From Isochrysis galbana (lineage: Eukaryota; Haptophyta; Isochrysidales; Isochrysidaceae), in NCBI GenBank assembly GCA_018136815.1, contig CM030933.1:3936106-4000105 (forward strand): 64,000 nt of DNA, written 5' to 3'. A program made the position numbers and the translations under genes. The notes under the pieces were generated by a model, which was given only the letters and a program-made list of their open reading frames with translations, was not told the DNA's origin and ran no database searches. Positions 31,993 through 43,797 of this stretch are shown here, piece after piece (position 1 is the first letter of the stretch; each line of letters opens with the position of its first letter).

Positions 31993-33327
31993 ATGGCACT
32001 TGCCCCGGCCCTGGCTTTGCTCCTCTCCACGTCTCGCAGCTTGCTCATCCCCGCCGCCCGACGGTGGACAACTCCGCTCCTCCGTATGTCCACCAAGGTG
32101 CCCGAGGCGCATTCCGGCATCTGCCTGATCCTCTCCACCTCTGCCGACGCCGCCTCGGTAGTCCAGCTTGAGGCCCTCCTTGCACAATCCAGCTGGCAGC
32201 AGCTTGCATCGCCCACCCCCGGCACTCGGGCATGGTCCCGCGGGACAGTGCGGCTCTGGTCGTTACATGACGATTTTCTCGGCATGGACGGCGTCGATGA
32301 AACGTGGCGGCAGGCGACGGGGGAGCCAGCGAAGGAGCTCATCTTCTTGTCGCGCCATGCGTCACAGTCGTCAGGCCCTTGTCTCACAGTGCACCCGATT
32401 GGCGTCGCGGCGCATGCTACTGAGGACGATCTGCAACGCGGGGGAGGTAGACCCGGCGTACTTCCGCCGCCTGGCGTGCGGCTCGCGCCTCTGTACCGGC
32501 GGCTCTGTGAAGCACGCAAATCCGGTGGGATTGGTGACATAAACTTCCCTTCGGACTTCAAGGTAAGCCTTGAGGCAACTCATCATGGACCAGTGGTGGA
32601 CACCCCAGCGCTATTCTACGAGATCGGCTCCACTGAGCAGGAATGGTCACGTAGAGATGCTGCCAATTTGCTGGCCGCAGCGCTCTGCATCGAGCTGAGC
32701 GATGAGCTTGTGGAAAGCGCTTGCACTCTTGTTGCCAAAGAGGACATTACAACCACCAAGGCTTCCACAATAGGCGCAGCAGCAACCTCACCAAATAATG
32801 ATAGTGCTCCGCATTCTGGCGAGACCCTTGTTCCCAATCGCACTAATGATGCTTTAATTTCTAGCAGCTTACATGCCGCCAAGGCCAAGAACAGCACTGG
32901 TGGAACGCAAGTTGAGAAGCCGATCATCCTCGGGATAGGAGGTGGACACTATGCACCAAAAGTAGGAGACCAAGCCCGCAAGTCTGGCACGCGGGTAGGT
33001 CACATTCTCGCCAGGTATGCCATCCAATTTTCTTCAATATCGAAGCCTCGGCTCGATGCGGCGACGCATCAGCCGCAACCTTCTGATGCACTCGCTCCGG
33101 ATTCCTCTCGTGCTACTCCTGAGGAGCCTAGTATAGAAGAAGCCAAGCGTAGCCTTCTTGAAGGCGGTGGGGGCGCTACCATACTCGCAGCCATCGAGGC
33201 GACTCGTCGAGCTCATGGCCCCGATGTATCATTGGAGGTGCTGCTGGATCGGCGTAGCTTTGAGCCGTGGCAACGGGAAGTTGTCAGGCGCTTTGTGGAG
33301 AGCCAAGGATGTGTGGTGAAAGGCTAA
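31993..33327 (+). CDS. D-aminoacyl-tRNA deacylase, DTD2/GEK1 type
   Basis: A single exon of 444 residues. Family signatures in order: ELIFLSRHASQSSGPCLTVH (about 114-133), LAPLYRRL (about 163), FKVSLEATHHGPVVDTPALF followed by EIGSTEQEW (about 190-218), ILGIGGGHYAPKVGD (about 314-328), GHILARYAI, and LLDRRSFEPW near the end. DTD2 enzymes strip D-amino acids, and in plants aldehyde-modified D-aminoacyl groups, from tRNA. The first ~32 residues are Ala/Leu/Arg-rich without acids, suggesting an organelle-targeting leader; a second Met at residue 32 could give a cytosolic form. The family is mostly known from archaea and green plants, so its presence carries phylogenetic information. The 230-300 region is low-complexity and longer than usual. 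Confidence 0.88.
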   Translation: MALAPALALLLSTSRSLLIPAARRWTTPLLRMSTKVPEAHSGICLILSTSADAASVVQLEALLAQSSWQQLASPTPGTRAWSRGTVRLWSLHDDFLGMDGVDETWRQATGEPAKELIFLSRHASQSSGPCLTVHPIGVAAHATEDDLQRGGGRPGVLPPPGVRLAPLYRRLCEARKSGGIGDINFPSDFKVSLEATHHGPVVDTPALFYEIGSTEQEWSRRDAANLLAAALCIELSDELVESACTLVAKEDITTTKASTIGAAATSPNNDSAPHSGETLVPNRTNDALISSSLHAAKAKNSTGGTQVEKPIILGIGGGHYAPKVGDQARKSGTRVGHILARYAIQFSSISKPRLDAATHQPQPSDALAPDSSRATPEEPSIEEAKRSLLEGGGGATILAAIEATRRAHGPDVSLEVLLDRRSFEPWQREVVRRFVESQGCVVKG

Positions 33328-34255
33328 GGCAAATGATGACTCGGTGATCAACGAAGCGAAGGGGTGCATGCCCCGTCCGTTAATGTGACCATGACGAGCC
33401 AGTGGAATGATGAATAAGACGATAGTCGGGGACGGTGATCAGGTATAGCCAGGCGGACGGTGGATGGGGGTTGCGCAAGCGGCATGTTAGCTTGCATCAC
33501 CTTCATGCAATCGATCGAGAGACCAAGAGTGAGGGGGGGGGGTCGATAGAGAGATGTGTCACGCCTCTTGTGCGGTTGGTCTGTAAGGGGTTGTTTAGCT
33601 TATCCCCCCCCCCCACACACACACACCAATGTAGCCGCTTGGTCCATGGGGGAGGCGGGGGATGGAAGTGTGCGCCCCCTGCCCTAACCACAACACATAG
33701 CGCTTATGAGAACGCCTCCAATTCCGACCGCCCACCCTCGACCCGTGTCCCATGTTGCGGTTAGGGGGAGAACCGCCCTTAGCTTCCCCTGAAACACAAC
33801 CTACTTTTATAAGTAGGGTCAATGGGGGCCTCGCGCACCCCTCCCTGAGCGTGGTGGAGATCGACCACCTCGAGCGAGGCGGAGACCATCGGAAGCGGCA
33901 GAGGAATTCTTCGCCCCCCCTCACGAAAAAAGTACTCGCTTCCAGGAAGGATGGAAGGGGTTTTCTTTTTCTTCCCCTCCCCACCCCTACGGGAGCGGGA
34001 GCAGCGCACCGCCTGCACAGCGGCCCAAGCGCGACGCGCAGCAGCAAGCGCAGCCGCGCGAGCTCCGCGTCGGCCGTGGCGCCCGCGCCGAAGAGCAACT
34101 CCCCACTTGGCCGTGCAGCTCCTCGCGCGCGCACGCGCGGCAAGTAACAGTTTGTGGGTGCGTGGGTGCACAGTACACAGTACACAATACCGGCGGTGTG
34201 TTGTTAACCTGCGGATGGTATCAACACTTGCAGATTGAGGTGTTAACGCATGTGC
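33328..34255. other. Intergenic, no gene seen
   Basis: Contains a (CA)n-like run (33602-33625) and GC-rich sequence. Open frames on both strands look compositional. Confidence 0.4.
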
Positions 34256-34663
34256 CTGTCGCATTCGCGAATCGACGCTCGTTAGGCTTCTCTCTTCTCT
34301 TCGTTCGGTATTTATCGTTATAATCCCCTCGTTCTCGTTCTCGGTCAAAAACTTCGCGTAGACGCCTAGGATCTAGGGTTGTGGAGCGCCCTCTCTGTTT
34401 CTCTCGAAGAGAAGGGAAGTTTCCCCACCTTTCTCCCTCCCAGGCGCCTTGCAAAAAAGGGTTTAATTCGCTTTCTCCCCGCGTTTCTTTACCTGCTTCT
34501 GGCTTCTGGAGGCAATCAGGTTTGGTTTGCCATCTCCCCTTGGAGATCGATTTAGGTTCGCTGTGCTTGAGTGAGGGAATCTTTCTCCTTGGTCCTTGGT
34601 TTGCCATCTCCCCTTGGAGATTGATTTAGATTCGCTGCTTTGGTTTTTGGTTATCTTTCTCCT
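34256..34663 (+). repeat. Repeat family C, copy 1
   Basis: About 400 bp beginning CTGTCGCATTCGCGAATCGA and containing TTTATCGTTATAAT, plus two ~70-bp subrepeats built on GGTTTGCCATCTCCCCTTGG. Other copies: 42567-42735 (+), 43798-44202 (-), 45700-45999 (-). All lie beside LINE sequence. Confidence 0.7.
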
Positions 34664-35032
34664 TGACGCAAGTTGCATGAAAGCTCTTGGTCCCGTTGGT
34701 TTTTGGTTTTCCCTCCCCCTTGGCCCTTGGTTGCTACTCAGGGTTGCTCGATAGCAACGTCTAGAAGGTTCACGCTCAACGGCAAGATTTCTTTGATCGC
34801 AAGGATATCTCGCTGCGATCTGTATCTAGAGTGATCGCCGCGGTTGCGCGACATAACATTCCTCCTCGACTTTCCGCCTCGTGGGAAATCTAAAACGAAG
34901 ACACGCTCCGGCCATCGCTGTGGATTCTCTCTCTCTCTCTCTCGCTCTCTCTCTCCGTCTCTCGCGATGTGTTTGAGTTATCGGCGATTTGGGGGTCTCG
35001 GTTATTTCATGTTTTGCTTGGTTTGGGTGCAA
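34664..35032. other. Spacer between repeat C and LINE 5' end
   Basis: Contains a (TC)n tract (34928-34962). No gene seen. Confidence 0.4.
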
Positions 35033-36446
35033 CTAAGTTTATACTTGGTTGCCATGGAGCGCGCCGGCGCTCCCCTCCTCTCCTTCGGGCCCCCCGCCGC
35101 GGGCGCCCAACCAGTGCCCATGGAGCAGTCGCAGGCGAAGCGACCGCGTCCCCCGGAAGAGGCCGAGCAGGTGAGCGCGACTCCCATCGCGCCACACGGC
35201 CCGTGGCCCCGGCCACACCACCCACAGCAGCCATGCTGGCCCCCCCCATGGGGGGCAGCAGACTGCAGACCACACCAGACACCCACCAGACCAGAAGCCA
35301 GACGAATCCATTGGGCATGCCTCATGGCAGAGGCCTCTACCACCCCGGTGACGGCCGCGCCGCCACGGCGGCGCGACCCGAGACCGGGTGGCCCCTATGG
35401 GCACAAAACACATACAACAACAGATGCGCATCACAACAGACCACACCAGCACCCCCAGCTTGACCACTTCACACAAGAGACCCCCCCAGGGGGCGGTCTG
35501 GAGCGAACACACACCGCCACACCACCGATACATGAGCCTTCGGCACACACACTGACACCCGACACGCCACACCTCACGCAGGAGCCCCAATCGGATGAAG
35601 ATCAAGAAGCCCAAGACACAGACGCAAACCTGGAGCTCTCCTTCCATCAAGAGGGCGACTATACCTTCCAAGACGCGACCGTCTACGCGGCCATTGTCGA
35701 GCTCCTCTTGGAGCTCGAAGGTGTAGACCCTGAGCCCGACTTCTGGGCCCGATCGATCACGGGCCCATGGCACATAGCCGTAAACGAGGATTGCGCGCAG
35801 CAATTCCAAGAGCGTTACGGCGAGCTAACCACACTTCGCATCAATAAGGCGGACATCAAAGTCAGAGTGAAAATCGAGTCCATAGAGGAGAAGATCAACA
35901 AGCGAGGCGCTTCCTCCCGAAAGTCGCTCTACAACGCCCTGCAAGATGTGGCAGCCCATTTGGTCGTCGAAGCCGATGGCCTGGCGCAAGCGAAACAAAT
36001 CACTCTCAGCACGCTCATTAAGGCGGTCGAAAAGGTAGGCCTCACTTTCCTTAAAGGCAATCGTGAACGCATGAAGCTCGAAGGCGGCTCGGGCATGTTC
36101 GTGTCCAAGGCGGCTTACTCCACCCGCTGGCATCTATACGTCTTGGCGGGCCAAGGCTCCTTCCTAGACGGAAGCTTCCCCCGCAAACTTCTTTTGAACG
36201 TGGACAACAACACGATCCCAGTAAATTACGGCATCAGGGCGTGCAAAGCACTACGCATGCCAGAAACGATCCACTCTCAACACAAGCTCATGATCCACGG
36301 CAGCCTCCGCGGCTGCAAAGGCTGGCGCATGGAAGCCGCCCAAGGAATCCCGCCCACGCACCGCTTTTGCGTTTGCGAACAAGAGGCGGCCAAGCGTCGA
36401 GAGCGCACCGAAGCCTACAAACTCAACCCTCGCCCCAAGTCGGCGC

Positions 36447-37733
36447 TAGGGCCAGGCCAGAATATGTCATATATGTTTGGCATATTTCGGTGGATATTTT
36501 GGCATGCATATATGCAACATATTTCGATGCATAAAAGACCACTGTACATATATGTCGACATATATGTGGCGCGCGCGCGCGCGCGCGCGCGCGGCAAAAT
36601 CTTCTCCCGCGGCGCGAGCGAGACCCGAGACCCGACGCCACCAGCAGCCCCCATGCCCCGCGCGAGCCAAGATTGCAGTCGGCATGAAGACGAAGGAATA
36701 CTACGAGGCGCCTCACAATGCTTGGTTCAATGGAACGATCTCTGTCGTGGGGAACGGATCGTGGACGGTTTCCTATGAGGATGGGAGCACTCTCTCAATC
36801 AGTGATGAGAATGAGGTGCGGCGGGCCATTGACGCCGCAGGTCTTCCTGAATGGCGGCCGCTTGTTGAACAGATTGCAGGTGCATTCCAATATCTAGAAG
36901 ACCGCCTGAACGACAGCTGCCAGTCGCCGTATTGGTGCAAGGAGCAACACCGCATAAGCGGCCTCCTCCGCGCGTTCAACCCGGGCTTCGCTTATGGCCG
37001 CGTTGACATGGCCTGGGTGCATGACCTTGCCTGCCTGCCTCCCTTCACAAACCTTCCTGCCATCACGCGTCAGCTGGCCCAAGAGCTTCCTGCTTACCTT
37101 GTCGCCTGTCAAGGCACGGCAATCGATCACGCGGATCCCGAAGTCTTCGTGAAAGAAGTGCTGATGTGGTGGGCAACGAACCACACTAAGTTCCCGGCTT
37201 GGGCTGTGGCCGCAAGGATGGCCTTCTCCATGAGCCCCAACTCAGCTGGTTGCGAGCGTGTCTTTTCCATGCTCACCTGCATGTTTGGTGCCAATCAAAC
37301 GAGCTGTCTTGCCGACCAGCTGCAAGCGGCTCTCCTACTTCGTTACAATAAGGTGAAGCGGGATCAGGGTCTGTGAGCGTCTGTTGTCTGTCGTGGTCTA
37401 CTGCTGCTGGCTCGCTCTCCGCTCTCAAAATGTTCCTAGTGTGTAGTAGCGTGTATCAATCAACGTGTATCGTCGGCGCTACATCTCTACATTCCTATAC
37501 ATCTATATCTATATATACGATGTACGATGTACGATGGGTGTGACGTGCGCAATGTGCAAGTATTATTATCAACGTATCGACGCGCATATACCCGCATATC
37601 CGCATATATATGTATACATATCTACATACGCCCACATATATGTGCACATATTTCGGCTGAGATTTTGGCATATTTGGGCAAATATGTAGAACACATTTCG
37701 GTCGATTTTGTTACATATCCTGGCCTGGCCCTA
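36447..37733 (+). mobile_element. hAT DNA transposon, small, structurally complete ends
   Basis: Terminal inverted repeats begin TAGGGCCAGGCCAG on both ends (about 20 of 21 bp match), flanked by the perfect 8-bp duplication GTCGGCGC at 36439-36446 and 37734-37741. An 8-bp duplication is diagnostic for hAT. The 1,287-bp element is far shorter than an autonomous hAT. Subterminal regions carry many ATATGT/ACATAT motifs, plausible transposase-binding sites, and a (GC)n run at 36570-36594. Confidence 0.9.
36684..37376 (+). CDS. Truncated hAT protein: dimerisation domain with Tudor/SH3-like start
   Basis: 230 residues from ATG 36684. Residues 10-50 (AWFNGTISVVGNGSWTVSYE) look like a small beta-barrel of Tudor/agenet type. 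The C-terminal ~90 residues match the hAT dimerisation region: FPAWAVAARMAFSMSPNSAG, then CERVFS and a final Leu-rich helix. The DDE catalytic core and BED finger are absent, so it cannot transpose DNA itself. It could be an internal-deletion remnant or a domesticable regulator of a full-length relative. The coding frame is intact. Confidence 0.7.
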   Translation: MKTKEYYEAPHNAWFNGTISVVGNGSWTVSYEDGSTLSISDENEVRRAIDAAGLPEWRPLVEQIAGAFQYLEDRLNDSCQSPYWCKEQHRISGLLRAFNPGFAYGRVDMAWVHDLACLPPFTNLPAITRQLAQELPAYLVACQGTAIDHADPEVFVKEVLMWWATNHTKFPAWAVAARMAFSMSPNSAGCERVFSMLTCMFGANQTSCLADQLQAALLLRYNKVKRDQGL

Positions 37734-38390
37734 GTCGGCGCACGAGGCGCTGGGTAAAGGTCCGCCCAAGCAATGCTCGCGCTTCTCGCAAGGTCTCTGC
37801 CTCAGGAACAAGCGGGGTGTCCGCTGCAACCTTTCCCACGACGTCCCGGGGGCGTGGATCGACAACAAGTGCACCATTCGCTGCCGTCTTCACCCGCACA
37901 AAAAGATCCCGGGCGTCTGTTTGAACGGCCCGGCTTGTCTCTTCCTCCACCCGGAGTACGACCTCGCCCTTGCCGCTCGCGCCAAGGCACTAGCTGCCGA
38001 ACACGTGTCGCATGATTCTGGTGTGTTCGTGAGTCGGTGCCTTAGCATCGTTGGATCCGACGTCCTGTCGTCAGTCGTCATCCGTCGCTCTCGCTCTCGT
38101 CGCTCTCGCTCTCGTAACACTCGTACCCTACAAACTCGCCTCGCCTCGCCAGCCCCTGTCATCACAGCCCTCCTCACACTCACCCTCGCCTCTCGCCACT
38201 CGCTCGATGTCGCTCTCGCCGCCGTCCTCGCCCTCGCTCAAGCCCGCCTGCCCGCCTTCCTCTGCTGACGGGCCTCAGCCCGTCAGCGTCTCCGATCTCC
38301 GAAGTCGTCTCCTCAGCCGCGCCTGCCGCCGGCATGCCTCCCTCCTCATTGCCCTCAGGCCCTATGGGCCATTCCAATTCGTCAGTGCCA

Positions 38391-39302
38391 CACCTAGCCG
38401 ATGGAGGTGTTAACGCAAAGTTCAAAGTGGGTCAACGGTCAACACCGGGTAAACGTGAACCCATACGCCTTGGAGCAAAGCAGGCGACAAGCGACAAGGT
38501 AGGCAGGCGACAAAGGAGGCGAGGGCGAGGGCGAAGAAGGCGCAGGGGCAGAATGCAGGATGCAGGATGCAGGATGTAGGCGGGAGCGAGATTCTCCAAC
38601 GGTGCCTAGCCTACAAGGAGGGGGTGTAAAACGTAGACGATCCCTAAAACAAAAAGGTCGATCGCGGATGCGACAGGGAAGGGTGCTTGCGCTTGCCGCG
38701 GCAAGGACGCATGTCTTGAGTGAGCGCTAGTCCCGTCCCCGTCCCTTTGCCTTTGTCGCGCTGCGACCCGTAAAAATTTGTTGAAAATTAAATAAATGAT
38801 AGTAGCCTAAGCCTAGCGGACACCTTCAAGAAAGTTTTTTGTGCCCGCCCCCTGGCCGTAATCAAGTGTGAATAAAAATAAAACTTAGTTCAAGCGTGGC
38901 CCAATTAGTTAGTTGGGTTGACTGGGGCATACGTATACGTTTCTTTTTTATTAGTAGTACTACTATTACTTTTAGATACTAGCTCAAAGGGAAACTGAGG
39001 AAGAGGAAGATTTTAAGCGCGGGGGGGGGGGGGGGGGGGGGGCGAGGCTGTGATGCCCGGCATGAGTGACCCTCGGAGTCGTGTGAGGAAGCACGCGGAC
39101 TGGAACACAAGACGCTTACCCAAGCGCAGCCACCTTCCGCCTCCATTCTTTCGCCTCACTCGCCCCAAAGAACTCGTAGCACGGCCTCGCATGCGCCCCT
39201 GAAGGTGTCTTGGAGTGTCATCGCCCACAGTCTTGCGATGAGAAATGGTGGTGTCTAGTTCGCGTATCCCAACGATTGATCATGCCCTCCATAATTCGCT
39301 AA
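38391..39302. other. Intergenic, downstream of centrin
   Basis: Contains purine-rich repeats (38500-38580), AT-rich sequence (38770-38980) and a 22-G run near 39020-39042. No gene recognised. Confidence 0.45.
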
Positions 39303-40798
<1,496 letters not shown>

Positions 40799-41546
40799 AT
40801 GGAGACCGCCGAGAATGGGCCACGGGTCAAGCGCGCGCGCTCAAAGTCGGGAGCAGAGAGCAGCCTGGCGGTCGCCATGGATGGTGGCTCGCCAGCGGCA
40901 TGGTCACGCACAATGCTCAAGTCGCAGGCAGGGTTGGTTCACGAGTACATCATGATGCTTGTCCTCGAGAGGCGTAATATTCGCTTCAAGGAGTACCTGT
41001 GCGCCGCTACTTCCCATCTAAAGTGCCCCAGAGACATCGCTTGACATCAACTCTGATCTGATCGCACAGGACCCAGTGCGCTTTAGAGGAGAAGATTGCT
41101 GACGTAGTGTTTGATTCGAATGATGACGAAGAGTGCAGGCAGGAAAAACTTCAGCTTTTGCACGAGTACAATGAGATGCTTGAGAAAGCCTCGCAATTGC
41201 CATCCAAGTCTTTGGAGTCGGTGCGCTAGATCTACCATGAATTATGAGCTTCCCATTGCACTTTGCTCTCCATCCATCTGGCCCCTACCTTGCATCTTGA
41301 TGTTGAGAAAAGTCATGAGAAGGCCCCTCTCGCTGTGAAGAAAGACTGTCATCATTACATTTTTCTGCGCTTCATGATTTGCAGGTTGAGCATCCGCTTG
41401 CAGAGGCTATTCCTGAGATAAGTGATGCCAATGATCTTAATGTTCATGATGATTTCTCGATCACTCTTGACCCGGAGTTTGGGGAATGCGCGCATGGCCT
41501 CGATGAGATCCTCTCAGAGCTACAGCCCGAGATCGACGATTATTAG
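40799..41546 (+). CDS. Uncharacterised acidic protein, three exons
   Basis: Exons 40799-40998, 41070-41220 and 41385-41546 join in phase to about 170 residues. The N-terminus is basic and nucleus-like (GPRVKRARSKSG). A helical region follows (QAGLVHEYIMMLVLERRNIR ... TQCALEEKIADVVFDSNDDE), then heptad-like sequence (EKLQLLHEYNEMLEKASQLP), and the tail is strongly acidic ending EIDDY. All introns are GT-AG. It shares a short intergenic region with centrin, which might mean co-expression in flagellar or cell-cycle functions; this is only inference. No family was recognised. Confidence 0.6.
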
Positions 41547-41616
41547 ACGGTGTGCACATCGTCTGCCCGTCCCTTCGTGTGAGGGCAACATGTTTGTTTC
41601 CTCAACCTCGTTTGTG

Positions 41617-41686
41617 TTGGGTACTTTGGTACCCACGAAGTGTTGGGTACTTTGGTACCCAAAACTTCGTGGTACCCAACACGAAT
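41617..41686. repeat. Long inverted repeat / hairpin
   Basis: GTGTTGGGTACTTTGGTACC at the left and its complement GGTACCCAACAC at the right form arms of about 30 bp with nested KpnI-like GGTACC palindromes. The next bases, TACTACCTCCATTCC, resemble Stowaway-type MITE ends, but a matching partner end was not found. Confidence 0.5.
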
Positions 41687-42566
41687 ACTACCTCCATTCC
41701 AAAATTCGGAAGCCTCGGAGACTGAAGAGAAAGGAGGTGGCTTTTAGGGCATATGGGTTGTGCCAGCGTTCCTGCGCGAGAAAGGCATGTTGGCTTGAAC
41801 GTCGGTGTCCGGAAGGTGTCTATAGGAGTTTCAGTAAAAAATCGCGGAAGCGTTGGGTTTCCGCGAAGGCTGCGGGATGCAATCGCCATTTCAAGTCTAG
41901 TGTGGTGACCGGTGCGCATACTGGAACTTGACGGCCAAGGTGCTCGACCAACACAGCCGGCTGGACGTCGACGTCGAGGAGCTGCCCCCTAGAATTTTTT
42001 CTTGGGCTTTGGAGAACGGTCAAAAAAATGCAGCCCCCCCACATAATAGTAGTTATAACTCACTGTTTGACCGTCCTATGATAAAGGAGGCGATGGCGAT
42101 GGGCGATGGGTGCAATGAACGTCATCACAGCTATGACTATTGAAAATCCAAGTAGTATTGTAGTATCTTGTCGTGTTCATCGTACAAAATACAAAATGGA
42201 TCCAATGCCAATGGAGGCGAACGGGTAGGGCCTGGTAAGAGTTTCGCGCCGGACCGCCCCAAGTTTCGCGCAAAAGTTTTGCAAAGTTTCGCACCAATCC
42301 ACCCAAGTTGCGCGATAAGTTTCGCAAGTTTCGCGTCTTTCGAGGAGTTGTATGTACGTGCATGCAATTAAATGTGGTTGGTTGCTGGGGCGCCATGATG
42401 CCCCGTGCGCCCGCCCCCGGGGCCTCTGCCAGGGTGCTAGGATCTTTGCATCTTTGCAAGGCCTGCGGGGACAACTTCACCCGCGCCTTCACCTGCGTCT
42501 GGGAGTGACACACTTAGTTGTAACCACCCCGAAAATCAGCCGGGAGACGAGACGATAGGCACAAGG
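41687..42566. other. Intergenic, repeat-rich
   Basis: Includes a cluster of AGTTTCGC-like short repeats (42240-42340). No gene recognised. Confidence 0.4.
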
Positions 42567-42735
42567 CTGTCGCATTCGCGAATCGACACTCGTTAGGCTT
42601 CTCTCTTCTCTCTTCTCTTCGTCGTCCGGCATTTATCGTTATAATACTCCGCTTTCTCTCGTTCTCAGTCAAAAGCTTCGCGTGGACGCATAGGATCTTG
42701 GGTTGCGGAGCACCCTCTCTCTTTCTCTCGAAGAG
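42567..42735 (+). repeat. Repeat family C, copy 2 (truncated)
   Basis: The first ~165 bp of repeat C, joined abruptly to LINE pol sequence at about 42735. Confidence 0.65.
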
Positions 42736-43329
42736 AGATTGGAGCGAACACCTCCCTACCAAACTTCTCACATCACAGTCTCAGACTTAACACGAGAGCT
42801 GGAGAAAAACGCACCTAACAACACGCCCCAACCGGCACGCGAGTCGTGGGCCCGAAAAATCAACCTAAACCATGAAGAGTGGAAGCACGCGGCCAGCTTA
42901 TACACCCTGCCTCTACTAAAACACACAGACAAACACCTGCATTTCAAACACATCACACTTAGGAGACTGGGCACGCGAAACCGCTTTGCCTTAGCGACCA
43001 CGAAAACATGCAGATTATGCAGAAAACACCACGAAAGCTCGACCCACTTGGCCCGATGCCCCGCCACAAAACAAATCTTTGAGACCATAGAAGCGACAGC
43101 GGGGTTCACACCGGAACACAAGAGGACAGCGACACAAAAAATAAAAGACAGACTGTTTGCATACCCAAACACACCGACGCCTGATAGCCTCAAAACTCTA
43201 TACCTGATAGCATGGAGATTTATAATAAGTGACTTCTACAAAAAAACTTCTTAATAATCTCGCCGCGCGCGCGACCCTGCACAGTATCTTCGCAGCCTCG
43301 CCCGCTTCCCTTCACCCCCCCTCCACCTC

Positions 43330-43740
43330 GTGGCATTGGCGAACGTGCTCAGAGACGTCTGCGTTCATGCCAGGCCAAAAATATCGGTCTCGTAGAAGGC
43401 GCGCCATCCGGTTGTCGCCGAGGTGGCACAGGTGGTCGTGAAAGGCTTCGAGGTAGGCGCGGCGCATCGTCTTCGGCACGTAGAGGCAGAGCTTCTCGCC
43501 GTCTCTCGTCGGCACTCGTCGGTAGAGTAGTCCAGATCGCAACAGGCATCGAGAAGATTCGCGACTAAGCCAACGCAAGCGACGATGGTCGAGGTCGGGG
43601 ATATGAGGAGCGGAAGAGAGAAAGCGGATGAGGTCGTGGCAGTCGGGGTCCTCGGCCTGTGCCTCCTTGAGCGCCTCGGCGTTGGGTGCACCGACGTCGA
43701 GGTAGGAGAGGTTGATAGAATCCCTGGTCGTAGAGGACAA
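43330..43740 (-). pseudogene. Ty3/Gypsy integrase N-terminal fragment
   Basis: About 135 codons on the minus strand read SYLDVGAPNAEALKEA, LLYRRVPTRDGEKLCLYVPK, then FHDHLCHLGDNRMARLLRDR and YFWPGM...CHE, which is the H-H part of the HHCC finger. The frame leaves homology after the first Cys (QCHE). It is related to, but clearly different from, the Gypsy pol at 51-56 kb. Confidence 0.8.
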
Positions 43741-43797
43741 CCTGGACGATCGTTCGTCAGCTTGCAGACTGGATGCCGTGGTGGTACGAGAACGTGC

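Larger units (their letters stand above)
35054..38268 (+). pseudogene. LINE ORF1 protein with CCCH-type zinc fingers, interrupted
   Basis: The frame from ATG 35054 is open to the insertion at 36447 (about 464 codons). Discounting the hAT element and one copy of its 8-bp duplication, it continues in frame at 37742 and runs to a TGA at 38266-38268. The N-terminus (residues 1-190) is Pro/Thr/His-rich; residues 190-420 look folded and charged. After the insertion come two Cys/His clusters, KQCSRFSQGLCLRNKRGVRC followed by NLSH, and CTIRCRLH...GVCLNGPACLFLH, resembling CCCH fingers. LINE ORF1 proteins bind element RNA. No protein from elsewhere was used to complete it. Confidence 0.6.
35033..38390 (+). 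mobile_element. LINE 5' part with ORF1, split by a hAT element
   Basis: Starts CAACTAAGTTTATACTTGG, identical to the R1 5' end, 20 bp before the ORF1 ATG at 35054. The LINE part ends near 38390 without an ORF2, so the copy is 3'-incomplete. Its ORF1 is interrupted at 36447 by a complete hAT insertion. Confidence 0.65.

Noticed and set aside
33595..34348. Minus-strand frames of 190-196 codons
   Set aside because: Two overlapping frames of biased composition, no motif, in a GC-rich intergenic region.
36570..36594. (GC)n run as a Z-DNA regulatory site
   Set aside because: It is inside the hAT element; no evidence for function.
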